NCBI GenBank assembly: GCA_017307275.1
Contig: JAFKFK010000045.1
Span: forward strand, 1-39,620
Direction: 5' to 3'
DNA from: Alphaproteobacteria bacterium
GTDB taxonomy: Bacteria; Pseudomonadota; Alphaproteobacteria; Reyranellales; Reyranellaceae
DNA: 39,620 bases
This document shows, piece by piece, positions 1 through 8,042 of this stretch (position 1 is the stretch's first letter; the number at the start of each line of letters is the position of its first letter). The notes beneath the pieces were generated by a model. That model worked only from the letters and a program-made list of their open reading frames with translations, was not told where the DNA came from and did not search any database. The position numbers and the translations under genes are program-made.

Positions 1-899
1 CCGGTCTGAACCAGCAGGCCCTGCTCGCCACGGCCGACAACCGCGATGGCCGTCGCCGGCACGCCTTCACGCACCAGAGCGTCCTTCACAGCGTTCGCAC
101 GGCGCAGCGACAGCGCCATGTTGTACTGCTCCGAGCCCGACGTATCCGTATGGCCCGTCGCCGTGATGCGCGCGTTGCCCTTGGTCTTGTAGGCCTGAGC
201 AGCCTGCTTGATCGTGTTCAGAGCCTGGGCCGACAGGTTCGAGCGGTCCCAATCGAAGAACACCATGTACGACGGCGGCGCGACGGCCGGAGCCGGCGGC
301 GGCGGTGCGGCCGGCGACGAGCCGAACTTGAACTGCAGACCCAGCATCACGCTGAAGTTGTTGTTGTTCCAGCTCTGGCTGCCCCAAGCCGTGTTCACGG
401 TCGGGTTCGACGTGCCGTAGTAGCGGCCGTCCAGGTTGATGCGGAAGTTCGTGTCGACGTTCCAGCTCACACCGACGATGCCCTGATAGGCGAACACCGT
501 GCTGCTCAGCGAGGCGTTGCTGTCGACGAAGCCGATACCGGCACCGGCACCGATGTACGGCGTGATCACCGAACCCGGCATGAAGTCATAGAGCAGGTTG
601 GCGAGGATGCCGAGCTGGCCGTTCTGACCGTTGATGGCAGCGCCCGGGATCCAGAGGTTCGTGTTGTTCTGGCGGTACACACCCTCGAGCTCAACGCGCG
701 GACCCACGAAGTCGTAGCCGATCACGCCACCGACTGCCCAGCCCGTCTGCGGCGAGACGTTCACGCCGGCGATCGTGGTGTTCAGCAGCCAGTTCAGACC
801 GCCCTCCGCACCGATATAGATGCCGGGCTGCGGCGACTGCGCCTGCGCCATAACCGGCAGAGCAACTACCGCGGCGGCAGCCAGAAGTGCCTTCTTCAT
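1..899 (-). CDS. OmpA-family outer-membrane porin, 3' end outside window
   Basis: The reading frame starts at the ATG at 899 and runs off the left edge, so the C-terminus is missing. Residues 1-20 are a Sec signal peptide (MKKALL, an Ala/Val core, cut near AQA). A beta-barrel region of roughly 170 residues follows, with alternating aromatic and glycine-rich strands. Next come a short Pro/Ala linker (PPPPAPAVAPP) and an OmpA/MotB-like peptidoglycan-binding domain. That domain shows TGHTDTSGSEQYN and LSLRRANAV, the family's peptidoglycan-contact motifs. Such proteins anchor the outer membrane to the cell wall and can act as small porins. The gene is transcribed alone from a promoter near 989-1018. 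Family assignment is secure; no pore function can be read from sequence. Confidence 0.93.
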   Translation of the reverse strand, partial: MKKALLAAAAVVALPVMAQAQSPQPGIYIGAEGGLNWLLNTTIAGVNVSPQTGWAVGGVIGYDFVGPRVELEGVYRQNNTNLWIPGAAINGQNGQLGILANLLYDFMPGSVITPYIGAGAGIGFVDSNASLSSTVFAYQGIVGVSWNVDTNFRINLDGRYYGTSNPTVNTAWGSQSWNNNNFSVMLGLQFKFGSSPAAPPPPAPAVAPPSYMVFFDWDRSNLSAQALNTIKQAAQAYKTKGNARITATGHTDTSGSEQYNMALSLRRANAVKDALVREGVPATAIAVVGRGEQGLLVQT

Positions 900-988
900 G
901 AGTACTTCCCCTCGTATTCAAAAACTGGTCGAAACCGAAACTTCATATCGAGTTCAGGTGGGCTGGGTTGGAGCCAACCTCATGGGCC

Positions 989-1018
989 TATATACACACC
1001 AGCTCTGGTGAGGCGCAA
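989..1018 (-). promoter_or_regulatory. predicted promoter of the OmpA-family gene
   Basis: On the minus strand a TTGCGC (-35, bases 1013-1018) is followed after 18 bases by TATATA (-10, bases 989-994), about 90 bases upstream of the ATG at 899. The spacer holds an inverted repeat, CACCAGCTCTGGTG (997-1010). The leader holds a second one, GGTTGGAGCCAACC (966-979). The first could be an operator and the second a leader hairpin. This is prediction from sequence only. Confidence 0.35.
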
Positions 1019-1081
1019 CCAAGGCAAAGCGGCCGTCATTCGGTCATCAGAGTCCTGTGGCGGCGAGGCAACAGTCCCGTG

Positions 1082-1576
1082 TTATCGGGCCTCTAGCAGC
1101 CCTTGTGAAGGTAAGGGATTGCGCGCGCCAGAGCCACTAGATCTTGTAGCGGCCGTTGCCCCGCTCCGATCAACCGGAATAGGCATTCTAAGGCCGATGA
1201 CGCCTCCGCCGGACTCGCGCCGCCCGAACAGTTTCGGACCGCTGAGCGACTCCGGTGCCGGGTCCGACCTTTCCGCCAGATCGGGATGCGGCAGCGGCAC
1301 ATCGGGGTCCGAGGCCCCCGGCGACAACAACTTACCCACAATTTCGGCGCCGGTCGGCTGGGTCTCGGCCGGCGTGAGCGATGAGCGCGGAGGCGCCTTG
1401 ACCGCCGCATTGGCGGCAGGTCGCGGACGGGCGGCGGGGGGAAGTGCGGTGGCCGGAGCCGACACAACCGGTGGTGACGACGGCTCTGTCGCGGTTGCCG
1501 GGGCCGCCCCGGCCAAAAATACGGCCAACGCCCCTGCCGTGATCGCGGCGGCGTGTCTGATGACTGAAGTTTTCAT
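1082..1576 (-). CDS. small secreted protein of unknown function
   Basis: This is a 164-residue protein. The ATG at 1576 is preceded by an AGGTGA ribosome site; the open frame extends further upstream but without a better start. Residues 1-28 form a signal peptide (MKTSVIRH, then an Ala-rich core ending ATA). The mature part is low in complexity, rich in Pro, Ala and Ser, and has no recognisable domain. The C-terminal third has a distinctive GGGVIGLRMPIP stretch, which I think recurs in small exported proteins of alphaproteobacteria, but I cannot name the family. It is divergent from the enoyl-CoA hydratase gene, with 111 bases between the two starts. Likely periplasmic; function unknown. Confidence 0.6.
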   Translation of the reverse strand: MKTSVIRHAAAITAGALAVFLAGAAPATATEPSSPPVVSAPATALPPAARPRPAANAAVKAPPRSSLTPAETQPTGAEIVGKLLSPGASDPDVPLPHPDLAERSDPAPESLSGPKLFGRRESGGGVIGLRMPIPVDRSGATAATRSSGSGARNPLPSQGLLEAR

Positions 1577-1687
1577 TTCACCTAGCAGATGGTGCATTTC
1601 GCCTGACTTTTCACCGCGGCATTTTGGGTGCCCCTGCAACCGATTCTGCGGTAAATCGCCATTCACCATTTTTGTGGAGGAAATTGC

Positions 1688-2479
1688 ATGGGCCAGTTCA
1701 GCAAGGTCGAGACCGACGGCCGCTTGATGATCGTCACGATCAATCGTCCCGAGGTCTATAACGCCTGCCATCCCATGGCGAACCAGGAACTGGTCGAGGC
1801 ATTCGACGAATTCCAGACCAACCCCGAACTGTGGGTCGCGATTATTACGGGTGCCGGCGACAAGGCCTTCTCAGCTGGCAACGATCTCAAGTATCACGCC
1901 GAGACCCAGGCCAAGACCGGCAAGCGCCCGGTCCATCCGGCCAAGGGCTTCGGCGGACTCGCCAACCGCTTCGATCTCGACAAGCCGGTGATCGCCGCCG
2001 TGAACGGCGTCGCGATGGGCGGCGGCTTCGAGATCGCGCTGGCTTGCGACATCATCGTTGCGTCGGACAAGGCAACCTTCGCCCTGCCCGAACCCAAGGT
2101 CGGCCTTGCCGCCGGTGCCGGTGGCATGCAGCGCCTCTCGCGGATGATCCCGCTCAAGAAGGCCATGGGCATGATGCTGACCGGCCGTCACGTGTCGGCC
2201 AAGGAAGGCTACGATCTGGGCTTCGTCACGGAAGTCGTGCCGCACGCCGAGCTGATGGCCTCGGCCAAGCGCTGGGCCAACGACATCCTTGCCTGCTCGC
2301 CCATGTCGGTGCGCGCCACCAAGCAGGTCGTGATGCGCTCGCTCGACAACCCGTCGCTCGAGATCTCGATGCGCAACCAGCACTACCCTGCCTTCATCGC
2401 GATGGCGCACAGCGAAGACACGGTCGAGGGACCGAAGGCCTTCGCCGAGAAGCGCAAGCCGAACTGGAAGGGTCGTTAA
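1688..2479 (+). CDS. enoyl-CoA hydratase/isomerase (crotonase family)
   Basis: This 263-residue protein has the usual length for a single-domain crotonase. The ATG at 1688 follows a good ribosome site (GTGGAGG). The oxyanion-hole segments are FSAGNDL (61-67) and AMGGGFEIAL (109-118). By comparison with mammalian enoyl-CoA hydratase, both catalytic glutamates appear present: Glu115 in GGFEIA and Glu135 in ALPEPKVGL. Hydration of a trans-2-enoyl-CoA is therefore plausible. The natural substrate is unknown. It lies 106 bases upstream of an ABC importer whose ligand may feed the same pathway, but the gap contains repeats and may hold a separate promoter. The protein is cytoplasmic. Confidence 0.9.
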   Translation: MGQFSKVETDGRLMIVTINRPEVYNACHPMANQELVEAFDEFQTNPELWVAIITGAGDKAFSAGNDLKYHAETQAKTGKRPVHPAKGFGGLANRFDLDKPVIAAVNGVAMGGGFEIALACDIIVASDKATFALPEPKVGLAAGAGGMQRLSRMIPLKKAMGMMLTGRHVSAKEGYDLGFVTEVVPHAELMASAKRWANDILACSPMSVRATKQVVMRSLDNPSLEISMRNQHYPAFIAMAHSEDTVEGPKAFAEKRKPNWKGR

Positions 2480-2532
2480 GCAGAAACGCCGCTGGATTTG
2501 CACAGCGGCCGGGCCGCGTTGACTTGCAAACC

Positions 2533-2585
2533 CTCATCGATGATGACGTTTTCTAAATAAACGCTCATTGATGAGGGGAAACGTC
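2533..2585 (+). promoter_or_regulatory. paired palindromes and start-proximal stem upstream of the importer operon
   Basis: Two near-identical palindromic elements, CTCATCGATGAT (2533-2544) and CTCATTGATGAG (2564-2575), lie 31 bases apart, about three helical turns. In addition GACGTTT (2545-2551) can pair with AAACGTC (2579-2585), which ends at the ATG, so the GAGGGG ribosome site falls within the loop region. The first pair suggests a dimeric repressor site; the stem suggests translational control. No regulator in the window is an obvious match. Confidence 0.4.
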
Positions 2586-3758
2586 ATGTCTTCGAAGCTG
2601 ATCGGGCGGCGTCAAATCACGATGGGCGCGACGGCGGGTGTCGCAACGCTCGCACTGCCGTCGCTGGTGCGCGCCCAGGACCAGTCGATCAAGGTCGGCA
2701 CGATCTTCCCGCTCTCGGGTCCCGCGGGTCCCAACGGCCAGGCCGTCACCCATGCCGTGAAGATCGCGGCCGACATGATCAACGCCAAGGGCGGCGTGCT
2801 GGGTCGCAAGATCGTCCTCGTCAGCAAGGACGACGAGAGCACGCCGGCGGTCGGCGTCACCCGCGCCAACGAGATGGTGGCAGAGAAGGTCGCCGTCGTC
2901 ATCGAAGGCTGGAACAGCCCGGTGACGCTTGCCATGCAGCCCGTGCTGGCGCGCGCCAACGTTCTCGATATCACGGCCGTTTCCAAGGCCGACCCGATCC
3001 TGGCCGGCCAGGCCAACCCCTATGCCGTGCGCATCAACAGCTCGAACGGCCAGGATGGTTTGGTGATCGCCGACATCCTGCTGAACAAGCTCAAGGCCAA
3101 GCGGATCGGCTTCCTGACGCAGAACGATGCCTACGGCAACGGCGCGCAGGCCGTCATCGAGGCCGAGATGACCAAGCTCGGCAAGCCGTGGGAAAAGGTC
3201 GTCACGGAACAGTTCCCGTTCAAGCAAACGGACTTCCGAGTCAGCCTCGCCAACGTGAAGCAGGCCAAGCCGGATGCGGTCGTGGCGATCAACGCCGCGG
3301 AATCCTCGGGCATGCCGGCGTTGATCCAGCAGTATCGCCAGGCCGGCATCGAAGGCACGCTGGTTGGCGCCGTCGGCACAATCCTGCCGACTGTCTTCAG
3401 GATCGCAGGCGAAGCGATGACGGGCGTGGTCTCCGCCGACATCTACTTCCCCGACCTGCCGCCGTTCGACGGCATCAAGGAGAACATCGAGTTCGTCGCG
3501 GCCTACAAGAAGGCGCACAACGAACTGCCGGACAAGGGCGCCGCTCTGGGTGCCGCCGCCCTCGAAGTCTGGGCCAGTGCCGCCAACGCGGCCAAGAGCC
3601 TGGACCGCAAGGCTGTCGCCGAAGCGATCCGCGGCAAGACGGTGCCCGGCACTATCCTGGGCAACCTCGCTTTCGCAGCGAACGGCCAGGCGCAGCACAA
3701 GGAAACCGTCATCAAGGTCGTCGACGGCAAGACGGCGAAGATCGAGGTCCTGAAGTAG
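2586..3758 (+). CDS. ABC importer substrate-binding protein, branched-chain amino acid type
   Basis: This periplasmic binding protein of the Leu/Ile/Val-binding (peripla_BP_6) class has 390 residues from the ATG at 2586, chosen for its GAGGGG ribosome site; an upstream in-frame TTG at 2568 lacks one. The N-terminus reads GRRQITMGATAGVATLALP and ends at VRA-Q. It is an export signal with a twin arginine, so Tat export is possible. The mature protein opens with IKVGTIFPLSGPAG, the hallmark of this family. It is followed directly by genes for two ATPases and two permeases, forming a complete importer. Members of the class bind amino acids, aromatic acids, amides or urea, so the ligand cannot be assigned. 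The neighbouring acyl-CoA enzymes hint at an organic acid. Confidence 0.9.
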   Translation: MSSKLIGRRQITMGATAGVATLALPSLVRAQDQSIKVGTIFPLSGPAGPNGQAVTHAVKIAADMINAKGGVLGRKIVLVSKDDESTPAVGVTRANEMVAEKVAVVIEGWNSPVTLAMQPVLARANVLDITAVSKADPILAGQANPYAVRINSSNGQDGLVIADILLNKLKAKRIGFLTQNDAYGNGAQAVIEAEMTKLGKPWEKVVTEQFPFKQTDFRVSLANVKQAKPDAVVAINAAESSGMPALIQQYRQAGIEGTLVGAVGTILPTVFRIAGEAMTGVVSADIYFPDLPPFDGIKENIEFVAAYKKAHNELPDKGAALGAAALEVWASAANAAKSLDRKAVAEAIRGKTVPGTILGNLAFAANGQAQHKETVIKVVDGKTAKIEVLK

Positions 3759-4550
3759 TTGGTTGCCGCGGCGACAAGCAGCGGCGAGCGCCCTCACCTC
3801 GCCGTTGAAGGCCTGACCGTGCGCTATGGCGCGCTGACGGCCCTGTCGGACATGAGCTGGCAGGTGTCCGGCGGCGAGGTGCTGGGCATCATCGGGCCGA
3901 ACGGCGCCGGCAAGAGTTCATGCTTTGCAGCCGTGACCAACGCCGTGCGCCGGCAGGGCAAGGTGCGGCTCGACGGCCGCGATGTCGGCGATTTGCCAAC
4001 CCATGAACTTGCCCGCCTCGGCCTGCGACGCACGTTCCAGCACAATGCGTTCTTCGGCGAGCTGTCGTTGCTGGAGAACGCAGCCGCTTCGATGCTGCGC
4101 GAGCACTCGACGTCACTAGGCCAATCGCTCGCCCTGCCCTGGCGTGAAGCGGCAACTCGTCGGCGCGCCGAAGCTGCCGCTGCCGAGCTGCTCTCGTCGT
4201 TCGGCATCCCCGCCTCCGAACATGGCAAACGTCCGGGCGATATCGCCTATGGCACGCAGCGCTTGCTTTCCATCGTCCTAGCCTATGGCGCCGGTGCGCG
4301 CGCGCTATTGATCGACGAGCCCGCGGCCGGCACCGGCGGCACGGACATGCAACGCCTTGTCGACCTGCTGGTCGATCTGCGCCGCCGCGGTGTCGCCGTG
4401 GTCGTGATCGAGCATCACATGGATCTCATCATGGCGATTGCCGACCGCATCGTGGTGATCGACCAGGGCCGCAAGCTGGCTGAGGGAACACCGGCGGAGA
4501 TCCAGCGCAACGAGGCCGTCCTCGAAGCTTATTTGGGACGCGCCGCATGA
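3759..4550 (+). CDS. livG: ABC importer ATPase, LivG type
   Basis: ATP-binding subunit of the importer, 263 residues if the TTG directly after the stop of the binding-protein gene is the start. No ATG occurs before the nucleotide-binding core, so a non-ATG start is needed. The Walker A is GPNGAGKS (46-53), the Q-loop Gln is in RTFQHN (about 94), the Walker B is ALLIDEP (182-188) and the H-loop is IEHHMD (218-222). The signature helix is IAYGTQ (162-167) in place of the canonical LSGGQ; LivG proteins often have LAYGQQ here, so only the Thr is unusual. It overlaps the next gene by four bases (ATGA). It should pair with the LivF-type ATPase as a heterodimer on the inner face of the membrane. Confidence 0.88.
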   Translation: MVAAATSSGERPHLAVEGLTVRYGALTALSDMSWQVSGGEVLGIIGPNGAGKSSCFAAVTNAVRRQGKVRLDGRDVGDLPTHELARLGLRRTFQHNAFFGELSLLENAAASMLREHSTSLGQSLALPWREAATRRRAEAAAAELLSSFGIPASEHGKRPGDIAYGTQRLLSIVLAYGAGARALLIDEPAAGTGGTDMQRLVDLLVDLRRRGVAVVVIEHHMDLIMAIADRIVVIDQGRKLAEGTPAEIQRNEAVLEAYLGRAA

Positions 4551-5281
4551 CCGCCGCCCTCGACGCCAAAGGACTCACCGTACGGTACGGCGGCAATCTC
4601 GCGGTCGACGGCATCGACGTCACGGTGGGAGCCGGTCGCATGGTCGGCATGGTCGGTGCCAACGGCGCCGGCAAGAGCACGTTGATCAATGCGCTGGCCG
4701 GCTGGTCGCGCGGCACGCCGACGGTGCGCGGCACCGTACGGCTGGGCGAACAGTCGATGGATGGTCTGCCCCCGCATCGCCGCGCCCATCACGGACTTGT
4801 GCTGGTCCCGGAAGGTAAAGGCATCTTCGCCGAGCTCACCGTGATGGAAAATCTCGCGCTGGTGCGTCCGCCGCTCGACACGACGGGCCGGCACGCCTTC
4901 ACGATGGACGACATCTTCGACCTCTTCCCGCGCCTTGCCGAACGCCGCAGCCACAAGGGCCGCATGCTGTCGGGCGGCGAGCGGCAGATGGTGGCGGTGA
5001 GCCGCGCGCTTCGGGCGGCGCCAAAGGTCCTGCTGCTCGACGAGCCATCTGCGGGCCTCGCCCCGCGGCTGGTGCTGGAGCTGCTGACGACCATGCGCAG
5101 CCTGGTCAATCGCGGCCTGTCGCTGCTGCTGGTCGAGCAGAACGTGCGCGCCACCCTGGAACTGGTCGACGAACTCTATCTTCTGGAACGCGGCAAGGTG
5201 GTCGCCAAGGGCGCTGCCGCCAGCATGAAGAACGACCCGCGCATCCTCGAAGCCTATCTCGGAAGCCTCACCGCATCATGA
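4547..5281 (+). CDS. livF: ABC importer ATPase, LivF type
   Basis: Second ATPase of the importer, 244 residues, starting in a four-base ATGA overlap with the previous gene, which suggests coupled translation. The Walker A is GANGAGKS (37-44), the signature is a canonical LSGGERQ (141-147), the Walker B is VLLLDEPSAG (161-170), and LVEQN (195-199) replaces the usual H-loop His, as is typical of LivF. Length and C-terminus (LEAYLGS) are standard. Together with the LivG subunit it would drive import; here the LivF site carries the orthodox signature and the LivG site the modified one. Confidence 0.9.
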   Translation: MTAALDAKGLTVRYGGNLAVDGIDVTVGAGRMVGMVGANGAGKSTLINALAGWSRGTPTVRGTVRLGEQSMDGLPPHRRAHHGLVLVPEGKGIFAELTVMENLALVRPPLDTTGRHAFTMDDIFDLFPRLAERRSHKGRMLSGGERQMVAVSRALRAAPKVLLLDEPSAGLAPRLVLELLTTMRSLVNRGLSLLLVEQNVRATLELVDELYLLERGKVVAKGAAASMKNDPRILEAYLGSLTAS

Positions 5282-5291
5282 CCGGGCGCCC

Positions 5292-6146
5292 ATGAATCTC
5301 GCGCAACAGCTCATCAACGGCCTGGTCCTGGGCTCAGGCTACGCTCTGATCGCCATCGGCTGGACGGTGCTGCTGGGCGCGGCCCGGCTCGTCAACTTCG
5401 CCCACGGCCAGCTCTACATGCTGGGCGCCTTCGTTGCCTGGGCGATCATGCAGAAGCTCGGCTTCAGCTACTATCTCGCCGTACCGCTCGCCGTGCTGAC
5501 GGTAGGCCTGCTTGGAGTTCTGCTACAGGTCATGATGCTGCCGCTGGTTATGCAGCAGAACCTCACCAGCCTGATGATCGTCACGCTTGGCTTCGGCTAT
5601 GTGTTCACGGGCGGCGCCTCGAAGATCTTCGGCGGCGATCCGCAGGCCTTCGTCAGCCCGCTGACGGCGGCCAGCATCCGCTTCGGCGATGTCTGGTTCA
5701 CCTGGGCCGACGTCGTCACACTCGTTGGTACACTAATCCTGTTCGCCGTGTTGTGGTTGGTGCTGAACCGCACGCGCACGGGGGCAATCGTGCGCTCGGT
5801 CGCAGAGGATCCGAAACTCGCGCAGCTTTTCGGCATCAATGCCGCCCTCGTCTATATCGGTGTCTTCGTCTTCGAATGCGCCGCTGTCGCATTCGGCGCT
5901 GGCCTGGTGGCGCCGCGCAGCCCGATCCTGACCAGCATGGGCTTCGATGAGGTGATCCTGACCTTCGTCATCGTCGTCCTGGGCGGCATCGGCAGCGTCG
6001 GCGGCAGCCTGCTCGCCGGCTTCGGGCTCGGCATGTTCACCGCCCTGTTCGGCGCCCTCGTCTCGCCGGCCCACACGACGGCCGCGGCGTTCTTCGTGCT
6101 GCTGGCGGTGCTGGTTCTGCGTCCCGGTGGATTGGCGGCGAAATGA
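5292..6146 (+). CDS. livH: ABC importer permease, LivH type
   Basis: Membrane permease of 284 residues with the LivH opening: NLAQQLINGLVLGSGYALIA, then VNFAHGQLYMLGAF. The sequence alternates hydrophobic helices with short loops; about eight membrane segments can be traced. The EAA-like coupling region lies near AEDPKLAQLFGINA (around 177-190). It sits 10 bases after the LivF gene and overlaps the LivM gene by four bases. It forms the channel together with the LivM-type permease. The family is certain; the transported compound is not. Confidence 0.9.
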   Translation: MNLAQQLINGLVLGSGYALIAIGWTVLLGAARLVNFAHGQLYMLGAFVAWAIMQKLGFSYYLAVPLAVLTVGLLGVLLQVMMLPLVMQQNLTSLMIVTLGFGYVFTGGASKIFGGDPQAFVSPLTAASIRFGDVWFTWADVVTLVGTLILFAVLWLVLNRTRTGAIVRSVAEDPKLAQLFGINAALVYIGVFVFECAAVAFGAGLVAPRSPILTSMGFDEVILTFVIVVLGGIGSVGGSLLAGFGLGMFTALFGALVSPAHTTAAAFFVLLAVLVLRPGGLAAK

Positions 6147-7114
6147 TCAAGCGTCACTCCACATCCTTTGCGCTGGTCCTGGCAGGACTCGCCTACTTCG
6201 TGCCCACCGTGGCCGGAGGGGCGCCGGCCGCCTACACGGCCTGCACGACGATCGCCATCCTCGCCGTAATGGCTTATGGCGCCGACCTCATCCTCTCCTA
6301 TCTCGGTGAGGTAAGCCTCGGTCACACCGTCTTCTGGGCAGCCGGTGGTTATGCGGCCGCTCTGCTGTCGGTCAACTACGGCTGGAACGGCTGGGCGACG
6401 GCCGGCGGTGCTATCGTAGTGGCGATCATCTTCGCCTGCCTGCTGGGGCTGGCAACGTTGCGCACGCGCGAGTTCGTCTTCTCGCTGGTGACCTACGCCG
6501 CTGCCGTGGTCGCCATGGAGATCGCCTTCAACTGGTCCTATCTCGGCGGCTCCGATGGCATCGTGGGCGTGCCGCCGCTCGACCTGCCGCTGTTCGGCTG
6601 GCAGCTGGGCGGCGGAACCAACGACGAGCTGTGGCTGATCGCTTGGCTGTTGTTGATGGTCACCCTGCTCTTCATCCACCGCTTCCGCCGCTCGCGCCTC
6701 GGCATCAGCGCGTTGATGGTTCACATGAATCCCGATCTCGCCACCGCCCTCGGCGTCGACGCACGTCGCGTACGACTGGCGGTGTTCGTGACTTCGGCCC
6801 CCATCTCGGCGCTGGCCGGCTGGCTCTATGCTTACCAGCGCGCCTATGTCGGCACCGACATGTTCGAGAGCTACTTCCTGGTGCTGATGCTCACGGCCAT
6901 CGTCATCGTCGGTCGTCGCATGATCCTCGGCCCTCTGGTCGGCACGGCACTGATCATCGTGCAGCAGAACTTCTTCTCGATCGGCGGCGACGGCGACAAG
7001 ATCGTTCTGGGCGCCGTGCTGGCCGCGATCCTGCTGCTGTGGCCCAAGGGCCTGGTCGGCGTCTGGGATCTGCTCGCCAGCCGACGCGCCCAGGCAGCTC
7101 GCCCCACTACCTGA
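6143..7114 (+). CDS. livM: ABC importer permease, LivM type
   Basis: Second permease, 323 residues, starting in an ATGA overlap with the LivH gene. It shows the LivM core: LILSYLGEVSLGHTVFWAAGGYAAA, then a long membrane domain ending in VLAAILLLWPKGLVG, which is highly typical. A coupling loop lies around ALGVDARRVRLAVF. This is the last importer gene; 107 bases with a promoter and operator separate it from the next operon. No transcription terminator is obvious after it, so some read-through is possible. Confidence 0.9.
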   Translation: MIKRHSTSFALVLAGLAYFVPTVAGGAPAAYTACTTIAILAVMAYGADLILSYLGEVSLGHTVFWAAGGYAAALLSVNYGWNGWATAGGAIVVAIIFACLLGLATLRTREFVFSLVTYAAAVVAMEIAFNWSYLGGSDGIVGVPPLDLPLFGWQLGGGTNDELWLIAWLLLMVTLLFIHRFRRSRLGISALMVHMNPDLATALGVDARRVRLAVFVTSAPISALAGWLYAYQRAYVGTDMFESYFLVLMLTAIVIVGRRMILGPLVGTALIIVQQNFFSIGGDGDKIVLGAVLAAILLLWPKGLVGVWDLLASRRAQAARPTT

Positions 7115-7154
7115 GGACTGCCGACATCCCGCGCTACTCGGCTTAGGTCGGCGC

Positions 7155-7196
7155 TTGACTCTATTGGTCGGACCAATAAAAATCCGGACCAATAAA
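7155..7196 (+). promoter_or_regulatory. promoter with GntR/FCD-type operator for the 7.2-12.9 kb operon
   Basis: A -35 box TTGACT (7155-7160) is followed after 17 bases by an AT-rich -10 region (7178-7183, AAAAAT, a weak match). The spacer is almost filled by a perfect inverted repeat, ATTGGTC-G-GACCAAT (7163-7177). This fits the TTGGT-N-ACCAA half-site pattern bound by FadR-subfamily GntR regulators such as LldR and PdhR. The string CGGACCAATAAA at 7169-7180 recurs at 7185-7196, giving an extra half-site 16 bases downstream. A GntR/FCD regulator is encoded in the operon itself (10086), so autoregulated repression is likely. Confidence 0.7.
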
Positions 7197-7221
7197 GAAG
7201 CAGAACAACGAAGGAGAGGAA

Positions 7222-8034
7222 ATGCCCGTCGTCCCGCAAAGCTTCGCCATGGGCGAAATGCTGGCCGTACTGCTGGCGCGCGACATGGCCGACGGCGAGA
7301 AGGCGATCGTCGGCACGAACTCCGACATCCAGGTCGCCGCCTGCAATCTGGCGCGGGCGCGCCACGCCCCTCATCTCTGGTGGGTGTCGGGTCCTGGCGG
7401 CATGACCAACCCGACCGAAGGCATCATCCGCCCCGCAGCCGACGCCGAGAACATCGCCGTTGCGCAGGCCGTGATGGACCTGCCGCTGATGATCGATTTC
7501 ATCGACTGGCAGGTTCACTTCTTCGACTTCGCGATCCTGGGCGCGCTGCAGACGGATCGATTCGGCAACATCAATACGGTCTGCGTCGGCGACCACGCCA
7601 AGCCGCGGCTGCGCGGCCCCGGCACGGTGGGCATCAGCGCCCTCTGCGGCCTCTCCAAGCGCTTCTACATCATGATGACCCGCCACGACCGCGGGGCCTT
7701 CGTGCCGAAGGTCGACTTCGTCTGCGGCGCGGGACACATGACCGGCGGCAGCTCGCGCACCGATGCGGGCCTGCCCGAAGGCGGCCCGCGCCTGGTCGTG
7801 ACACCGCTCGGCGTCTTCGACTTCGAGCCGGCGAGCAAGGCGATGCGCGTGCGCTCCCTGCACGAAGGCGTGACCATCGACGAGGTCCGCGACAACACCG
7901 GCTTCGACCTTCTCGTGCCGGACAAGATCGAACGCACTTTGGCACCCGATGCCGAGGAGCTCTTCGTCCTGCGCCGCGCGGTCGACACGACGGGCGTCCT
8001 GCCTGCCAAGTTTCCCTGGCCCAAAGCCAATTGA
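7222..8034 (+). CDS. family I CoA-transferase-like beta subunit (glutaconate CoA-transferase B / IpdB-like)
   Basis: This 270-residue protein starts at an ATG with a strong ribosome site (GGAGAGG). The fold is that of the beta subunit of family I CoA-transferases. FGNINTVCVGDHAKPRLRGPG (about 114-134) and GVFDFEP...MRVRSLHEGVT...VRDNTGFDLLVP match the GctB/IpdB pattern. Where GctB has its catalytic glutamate (IVESG), this protein reads WWVSG (53-57), so Val55 appears to replace it. Mycobacterial IpdAB, a hydrolase of a steroid-derived ring, also departs from the classical active site, so a hydrolytic or C-C cleaving role is conceivable. The partner alpha subunit is at 9199, separated by an acyl-CoA dehydrogenase gene. 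Substrate unknown. Confidence 0.8.
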   Translation: MPVVPQSFAMGEMLAVLLARDMADGEKAIVGTNSDIQVAACNLARARHAPHLWWVSGPGGMTNPTEGIIRPAADAENIAVAQAVMDLPLMIDFIDWQVHFFDFAILGALQTDRFGNINTVCVGDHAKPRLRGPGTVGISALCGLSKRFYIMMTRHDRGAFVPKVDFVCGAGHMTGGSSRTDAGLPEGGPRLVVTPLGVFDFEPASKAMRVRSLHEGVTIDEVRDNTGFDLLVPDKIERTLAPDAEELFVLRRAVDTTGVLPAKFPWPKAN

Positions 8035-8042
8035 GTGCCCCG

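Noticed and set aside
150..1727. 525-codon plus-strand frame across the OmpA and small secreted protein genes
   Set aside because: Covers a promoter region and two genes on the other strand; Arg-rich composition without motifs.
7155..8042. Fusion of an upstream frame to the acyl-CoA dehydrogenase
   Set aside because: The frame is open by chance across the beta-subunit gene; the enzyme's natural N-terminus begins at 8043.
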